From positions 39,507-103,506 of the forward strand of contig LAEA01000152.1 of the NCBI GenBank assembly GCA_000961745.1: a stretch of 64,000 nt of DNA. Direction: 5' to 3'. The position numbers and the translations under genes are program-made. Below, in pieces: positions 59,497 through 64,000 of the stretch (positions within the stretch are counted from its first letter, which is position 1; the number at the start of each line of letters is the position of its first letter). The DNA comes from Rhodospirillaceae bacterium BRH_c57. GTDB taxonomy: Bacteria; Pseudomonadota; Alphaproteobacteria; Rhodospirillales; Rhodospirillaceae. A model generated the notes under the pieces. That model was not told the origin of the DNA. It made no database searches and saw only the letters and a list, made by a program, of their open reading frames with translations.

Positions 59497-61650
59497 ATGA
59501 CCGCCTTTCAATCCTTCGACCTCGCCAAGATGCGCGCCGATGCCAAGATCTCTCAGGAGGACATGGCTGCGCATCTTGGAGTTTCGCAAAGCCAAGTCTC
59601 CCGCTACGAGCAAGACCAGAACAGTGCGCCATTCGGCGTGGTCATGGCCTGGGCGCAGTTCTGCGGCGAAATCTCCACAAAACGGGGCCTGGAATACGGC
59701 ACCCCCTACAGAGATATCGGTACGCAGATCAAGCTGATGAGCGATTACGCCGAAACAGCACCCGATCCATTGGACCCTTCCCTATTCAACGATTCGCCGA
59801 CCGCCGCCAATTTTCTGCGACAGGTCCGAATTCTCGGCCGCAAGCCGCGGATTGCCATCTGCGGCCGGTTCGACCAGGGCAAGAGCCGACTGGCCAACAC
59901 CTTGATGGGCAGCGACGCCCTGCCAACGGCTTACCAGCCAGCCACAGCTATCATCAGCCTCGTGCGGCACGTCAGCACACGTCCGTCATGGCTCAAGGAA
60001 GACGTCTGGGTCATGGCCAAGGGCTTCGACCTGAACCGGGCTGATGAAGAGGCACACTGCAACGACTTCAAGATCGTGGCGGGTTCGTTCGACACCTTGA
60101 AGCAATTCGGCACCCACAACGAAGCCCAGACGGTTCGCACTGAGAAATGTTTCGCCGCCCTGGTGTTCGTTGACTCTCCTTTCCTGCTTGGCTGCGACCT
60201 TCTGGACCTGCCCGGCTACAACGGCCCAGCGGACGACCACGACAAGGCCGAATTGGCTCACAGCCTCGCGGATGTCCTGATTTATGCCTCCTCGGCTCAA
60301 GGGTTCATGGACCAGCAGGACCTGCAGTTCGTCAATGCCTTGCTGAAGCAGTTGCCGATCATCGAGGCGGAGGACGCCTCCCTTCCACTTATGCGGAACG
60401 TCTTCTTTGTGGCGACGATGGCTCGTCAAGATCCGAATGACCTCGAGGACATCATCACCAAGGCGTCTTCCCGTGCCTACAGGCACCTGCTGGAAGGTCT
60501 AGAGGGACGGAGCGGACAAATCACCCTGTCTGACTTCCAAGCCAGGTTCTTCACCTACCTCGTCGACGATCCCAGCCGTCGGCAGGCCTTCGAAGATGAT
60601 CTTAGTGACATCCTGAGCATGGTTTTCCCCGTGCAGGTGCGTCGCCGCCTCGACAACACAGTTGTCGAGCTCAAGAACTCCGCCAAGGCGTACTGCGATG
60701 GCTGGTCCGTCCGACTCGTCGATGCCTTGGAAAATCGGGATCGTGCTCAAGGTTCGCTGGAGTTGCTGGAGCGGGCGGAACCTCTTCGTCAACGTCGGCT
60801 CGGCGAGAAGACCGAGCGTGTCAACACTGCCATCGCAGAACACAAGGCTGCATCCTCCGACTTCATCAAGGTCGCCTTAAGCAAGCTGGTCGCCCCTGAC
60901 TACGTCGAGAAGCTCATCCGCGAGCGCTACGAAGACAAGAAGGAGGCACAGCAACTCGCGGCTTCCTACCTCGTCGATCACGTTCAGAATAAGCTGAATG
61001 CGTTTTTGGTCGAACGCACGCAGCAACTGATGCCCGAAATCGACGATATCCTTGCCGAATATCAGGCGGCAGGAACGTCTGCGGACGGAATGCAGGTCGG
61101 GCAGACCACCGTTCCCTTTGATGCACAAGGAGCCTTCTTCGGTGGTCTGGCTGCTGCCGGGACGGTCGGAGCCATGGCGGCTTGGGCTGCCGGTACGGCT
61201 GCAAGTGCTGGAGCAGGTGCAGCCATCTCGTTCGCTTCGATGGCTGGATTTACCGCGTCCTCAGTGGGGGCGATGGGCACGACTGGTGTGCTCGCCGCTC
61301 TTGGTGGCCCCATTACCATCGCCGTCGGGCTGGCCGTCATGTTTGGTTTGGCTGGCTACGCTTTGTTCGGTGCCTCCTGGCAGAGTCGGCTGGCCAAGAA
61401 AATCTGCGAGGCCATGAAGGAACGGCAGTTCCTCGACGTGCTGACGCAGCATTCCACGAAATATTGGGCTGATACAGCCACGGGGTTTACCCAAGGAATC
61501 GCCGCGACCGAGAAATCCTTCCAGGAGAACCTTGGCAATCTCCGGAAGCTCGTAAACGCAACCAGCCGGGACGACATGACCGCCCTGATCGCTCAGGTGG
61601 GTGCCACCAGGGATTTTTTCGGCGGCATTCCGTGGAGGCAGGGGAATTAG
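59497..61650 (+). CDS. XRE-HTH fused to a dynamin-like large GTPase
   Basis: 717 residues; start at MTAFQSFDLAKM with CGGAG upstream (frame upstream is not used). Residues 8-55 are an XRE-type HTH (ISQEDMAAHLGVSQSQVSRYEQ). Then comes a dynamin-type GTPase: G1 GRFDQGKS (123-130), G2 Thr in PATAIISLVRH, G3 DLPG (237-240) and a G4 region VFFVATMARQDPNDL that lacks a clear [NT]KxD. Long helices follow, and near residues 545-630 there is a Gly/Ala-rich hydrophobic segment able to insert in a membrane. A cytoplasmic DNA-binding domain on a membrane-remodelling GTPase is very unusual. Followed by two partner genes. Confidence 0.8.
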   Translation: MTAFQSFDLAKMRADAKISQEDMAAHLGVSQSQVSRYEQDQNSAPFGVVMAWAQFCGEISTKRGLEYGTPYRDIGTQIKLMSDYAETAPDPLDPSLFNDSPTAANFLRQVRILGRKPRIAICGRFDQGKSRLANTLMGSDALPTAYQPATAIISLVRHVSTRPSWLKEDVWVMAKGFDLNRADEEAHCNDFKIVAGSFDTLKQFGTHNEAQTVRTEKCFAALVFVDSPFLLGCDLLDLPGYNGPADDHDKAELAHSLADVLIYASSAQGFMDQQDLQFVNALLKQLPIIEAEDASLPLMRNVFFVATMARQDPNDLEDIITKASSRAYRHLLEGLEGRSGQITLSDFQARFFTYLVDDPSRRQAFEDDLSDILSMVFPVQVRRRLDNTVVELKNSAKAYCDGWSVRLVDALENRDRAQGSLELLERAEPLRQRRLGEKTERVNTAIAEHKAASSDFIKVALSKLVAPDYVEKLIRERYEDKKEAQQLAASYLVDHVQNKLNAFLVERTQQLMPEIDDILAEYQAAGTSADGMQVGQTTVPFDAQGAFFGGLAAAGTVGAMAAWAAGTAASAGAGAAISFASMAGFTASSVGAMGTTGVLAALGGPITIAVGLAVMFGLAGYALFGASWQSRLAKKICEAMKERQFLDVLTQHSTKYWADTATGFTQGIAATEKSFQENLGNLRKLVNATSRDDMTALIAQVGATRDFFGGIPWRQGN

Positions 61651-61771
61651 TTTACGCCGTCTGGCGTGATGCCTCTGCTCTCACAAACCTCACAATCCGA
61701 GAAACTGCATCCGGTCAGGTGTGCCTGCATAAGGCGGGAACCGTGTGCCTATGCGAAGGGACGGGAAAAAC

Positions 61772-62623
61772 ATGCTCAACGGTGACATGAAGAAAGAGGC
61801 CATCTCGGCCCTGAAGGATGCTCAGAAGAAGCACGAAGCCGAAGCAATTTATGTGGGCAGCGCTTCCACGAAGCTGTTCAACCTACGCAAGTCCAGCAGC
61901 GAGCAGGTCATCGGGCAGGTGGAGGAGTACGTAAACGGCCTCGCCAACTCGCCCAAGGAGTTCGACAAAACCTTCGCTGAGTACCGAGCTGAATTTTCGG
62001 TGTTCGACGAGATCGTGACGGTGATCGAGGAGGAGGCCGCAAAGACCAACACCCAGGCGGGTGCCGGTGCGGCTGCGGGTGTCGCGGCTGGAGTGGGTGT
62101 CGCTGCCTTCGCCCCGACTGCGGCCATGGCCATTGCAACGACGTTCGGTACGGCCAGTACTGGTACTGCGATTTCGGCCCTGACAGGGGCGGCCGCCACC
62201 AAGGCAGCGTTGGCATGGCTCGGTGGCGGTGCGTTGGCAGCGGGTGGCGGTGGCATGGTGGCAGGGCAAGCCTTCCTGGCTCTTGCGGGTCCAGTCGGTT
62301 GGGCGATTGGCGGCACAACTCTTCTGACAGCTGGCTTGTTTGCCCGCAGTCGGAATCGGACCATCGCCGAGAACGCGACGACCGAGATGAAGATAATTCA
62401 GACGCACATCGCAGCACTCACGGCAGCCAAGGTCGAGATCAACCGCCTCGTCAGCCTTACGGAACGTCATGTGGACGGCGTGACCGTCCTGTTGGCTCAA
62501 TTACAGGAGCGGGCACCCGGCAACTACCAGGAATTCAATACCGTCCAGAAGGAATGGCTGGCCTCGCTGATTAACCACATCCACTCCTTGTCTGAACTCC
62601 TGAACAAGAAGGTGCAGGAATGA
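61772..62623 (+). CDS. Membrane-active partner of the dynamin-like GTPase
   Basis: 283 residues. An N-terminal helical part (KKEAISALKDAQKKHEAEAI) precedes a 120-residue Ala/Gly-rich hydrophobic hairpin region (GVAAGVGVAAFAPTAAMAIA, VAGQAFLALAGPVGWAIGG). Coiled-coil-like helices follow (TTEMKIIQTHIAALTAAKVEI). The layout resembles the hydrophobic paddle proteins that pair with bacterial dynamins. It overlaps the next gene by ATGA. No close family recognised. Confidence 0.65.
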   Translation: MLNGDMKKEAISALKDAQKKHEAEAIYVGSASTKLFNLRKSSSEQVIGQVEEYVNGLANSPKEFDKTFAEYRAEFSVFDEIVTVIEEEAAKTNTQAGAGAAAGVAAGVGVAAFAPTAAMAIATTFGTASTGTAISALTGAAATKAALAWLGGGALAAGGGGMVAGQAFLALAGPVGWAIGGTTLLTAGLFARSRNRTIAENATTEMKIIQTHIAALTAAKVEINRLVSLTERHVDGVTVLLAQLQERAPGNYQEFNTVQKEWLASLINHIHSLSELLNKKVQE

Positions 62624-63465
62624 CCGACGCTAAAATCCGCGGTCATCGACTGGTGCAGGACCAGGCAGCAGGTGTCGTCGTTCAGGCCATGAACGAGGCC
62701 CGACTGCACGCCGAAGCCATCAAGTTGGCTGTGCAGGATGCCGCATTCAAGACGGCGGTGGAGCAGATCGACAAAGTTCGCGACTTCCTTACCCGCCCCC
62801 AGAACATCCTGGGAAGCGTGTTGACGAAGCACGGAGAAATTGCCGAGCAGGTCGATGTGGGCATCCGCAACGCCCGTCAAGCTCTGGAGCAGGAAGCAAT
62901 GACGGCTTCCATGGACGGCGTCGGACGGTTGGATGCCATCGACTACTTCATTGACGGGGTGGCGGTTCAGTCCAAGTTCATCAATGGTATCCCCAAAAAC
63001 CTCCAGCATGTCCTGTACCACCTGGACAAGTATCCGAATTTCACCGCCGACGGCTCATACTACATCATTCCTAAAGACACCCATGAAGCTCTTCAGACCC
63101 TGATGAACGGTGGCCATATTGATGGTCTGAAAGCCTCGAAAGAGGTGGCTATCAAGGAACTGATCAAGAGGATCGAGGAGCAGACGGGGAGGCCGTTCAT
63201 CGACGTGGTCCAGCCGTCCGTCGTCGATTACCCCGATGTCCAAATCCGCACCGTCTCCACCACACTGGACAACGAACAGCAGGACCTCGCCAGCAAGAAC
63301 GAGGAACTCCAAGACAAAATCATCGATGACCACAAGCCGTCCCTCCAGGGGGCTGCTCAGGCGGCTCTCCTCGGTGGAGCCGTAGGTGGTTCGCTGTCCC
63401 TGGCGACGGGGCTGTATTCCAAGTACAAGGGGTCATCGCAGAATCTTCCCGAAATCGTACGCTAA
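62620..63465 (+). CDS. Third protein of the XRE-dynamin operon
   Basis: 281 residues, coupled to the preceding gene by ATGA. It is helical throughout, with coiled-coil propensity (AVEQIDKVRDFLTRPQNI, TLDNEQQDLASKNEELQDKI). The C-terminus has a short Gly/Ala-rich hydrophobic stretch (AAQAALLGGAVGGSLSLATGL) that could be a membrane anchor. No known family. Likely structural partner or effector of the GTPase. Confidence 0.65.
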   Translation: MTDAKIRGHRLVQDQAAGVVVQAMNEARLHAEAIKLAVQDAAFKTAVEQIDKVRDFLTRPQNILGSVLTKHGEIAEQVDVGIRNARQALEQEAMTASMDGVGRLDAIDYFIDGVAVQSKFINGIPKNLQHVLYHLDKYPNFTADGSYYIIPKDTHEALQTLMNGGHIDGLKASKEVAIKELIKRIEEQTGRPFIDVVQPSVVDYPDVQIRTVSTTLDNEQQDLASKNEELQDKIIDDHKPSLQGAAQAALLGGAVGGSLSLATGLYSKYKGSSQNLPEIVR

Positions 63466-63497
63466 GCCTGATACCCTCGCCAGAGACCAGAGAATGG

Positions 63498-64000
63498 TCA
63501 GGCGGCATCCAGAATCGATGCATTCGGATTGCGCAAGGGACGGAAGCCGTCCTTGATGGGCTCGGTCGGCCAGATGTAGTCGCCATTGAAGTTGATGTGT
63601 TCCCAGCCGAGTGGCGCAATATGGGCCAGCAATTCGTCGGGGAGATCAACCCCGGCCGACCGTAGTTCGGCGGCGGCGCGGCTCAGGTAGGTGGTGTTCC
63701 AGAGGATGATCGCAGCGACAGCGAGGTTGAGGCCGGACGCCCGATAGCGCTGGTTCTCGAACGTCCTGTCCCGGATCTCGCCGTGGCGATGAAAGAACAG
63801 GGTCCGGGCCAGGGCATTCCGGGCCTCCCCTTTGTTCAGGCCGGCGTTCGACCGGCGGCGCAGCGCCGGGTCGGTAATCCAGTCGAGGGTAAACAATGTC
63901 CGCTCCACGCGGCCTATCTCGCGTAGCGCCTTTGCCAAGGCATTCTGTCGAGGGTAGGCGGCGAGCCGACGCAGGATCGCCGATGGCGCCACGGTACCGG
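63498..64000 (-). CDS. tnpA: Tn3-family transposase, C-terminal part (continues beyond the window)
   Basis: The frame is open to the right edge. Diagnostic Tn3 TnpA C-terminus: [61 protein letters not shown] and [18 protein letters not shown]. The final DDE glutamate region (NKGEARN) is present. It marks a Tn3-type transposon lying mainly outside the window. I could not identify a terminal inverted repeat within the visible DNA. Confidence 0.93.
   Translation of the reverse strand, partial: GTVAPSAILRRLAAYPRQNALAKALREIGRVERTLFTLDWITDPALRRRSNAGLNKGEARNALARTLFFHRHGEIRDRTFENQRYRASGLNLAVAAIILWNTTYLSRAAAELRSAGVDLPDELLAHIAPLGWEHINFNGDYIWPTEPIKDGFRPLRNPNASILDAA

Noticed and set aside
63466-63500. 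Search for a Tn3 terminal inverted repeat next to the transposase stop
   Set aside because: No GGGG-starting 38-bp repeat could be recognised in the visible part, and its partner would lie outside the window.
1-64000. tRNA, rRNA, riboswitch and shufflon elements
   Set aside because: None recognised on reading; no cloverleaf-like ends with CCA or conserved riboswitch cores were seen, and no repeated inverted segments lie at the end of the PilV-like gene. A covariance-model scan would be decisive.

Overview
The window reads as part of a large plasmid or megaplasmid of an alphaproteobacterium. The evidence is an SOS box of the alphaproteobacterial GTTC-N7-GTTC type at umuDC, high-GC coding, two plasmid replication initiators with iterons, a ParA partition locus, conjugation-type genes and no rRNA, tRNA or housekeeping gene. 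A Rhodospirillales host (Magnetospirillum/Azospirillum-like) is a guess from the bacteriohemerythrin and general style; the sequence does not prove it. A Tn3-type transposase runs off the right edge.

Left backbone, 1 to about 41.2 kb. It opens with three VirD4/TraG-like coupling-protein derivatives (2-2587), two of them carrying a Hin-like helix-turn-helix. Next come SOS-regulated umuDC (3058-4815) and replicon 1, an IncQ-RepC-like initiator with three 15-bp iterons (5346-6589). A protein made almost entirely of HTH repeats follows (6769-7752). The locus at 10983-19491 is a type IVb-like pilus: a periplasmic protein, a lipoprotein secretin, PilO-like and small membrane proteins, an ATPase, a GspF-type platform protein and four pilin-like subunits that appear to lack a leader peptide. 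A hemerythrin gene split by a TAG codon overlaps its end. Then come small plasmid genes: a YbjQ-like protein, a second multi-HTH protein, a WGR protein, bacteriohemerythrin plus CheY, a NERD protein, small two-TM proteins, HU and a metallophosphoesterase operon. Replicon 2 lies at 36.7-39.6 kb: a candidate centromere of three 33-bp-spaced repeats, parA, a ribbon-helix-helix partner gene, about eleven 16-bp iterons and a RepA-type initiator. A membrane zinc metallopeptidase closes the backbone at 41.2 kb.

At least fifteen backbone promoters share a -35 region of the form GTGTTGACATRYGGA, with -10 boxes mostly 17 bp downstream. This suggests one plasmid-wide regulon covering the pilus, small membrane, HTH and hemerythrin/CheY genes. 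I see no clear copy right of about 40.2 kb.

Right accessory island, 41.2-64 kb. It starts with a nucleotidyltransferase gene under twin palindromic operators and a tyrosine recombinase, and then carries defence-like genes. These are a CHAT/caspase-like protein, a calcineurin-type phosphoesterase, a CoiA-like protein, a ParB-like protein, an Mrr-like nuclease with a HEMGH peptidase and a third gene, a DnaQ-family exonuclease next to a SIR2-HerA pair, a secreted thermonuclease, a Nudix hydrolase, and an XRE-HTH/dynamin-like GTPase with two membrane or helical partners. IS630 and IS1380 remnants and the Tn3 transposase show it was assembled by mobile elements. The best candidates for undescribed biology are the leaderless-pilin machine, the XRE-dynamin three-gene system, the Mrr/peptidase cassette and the shared promoter motif.
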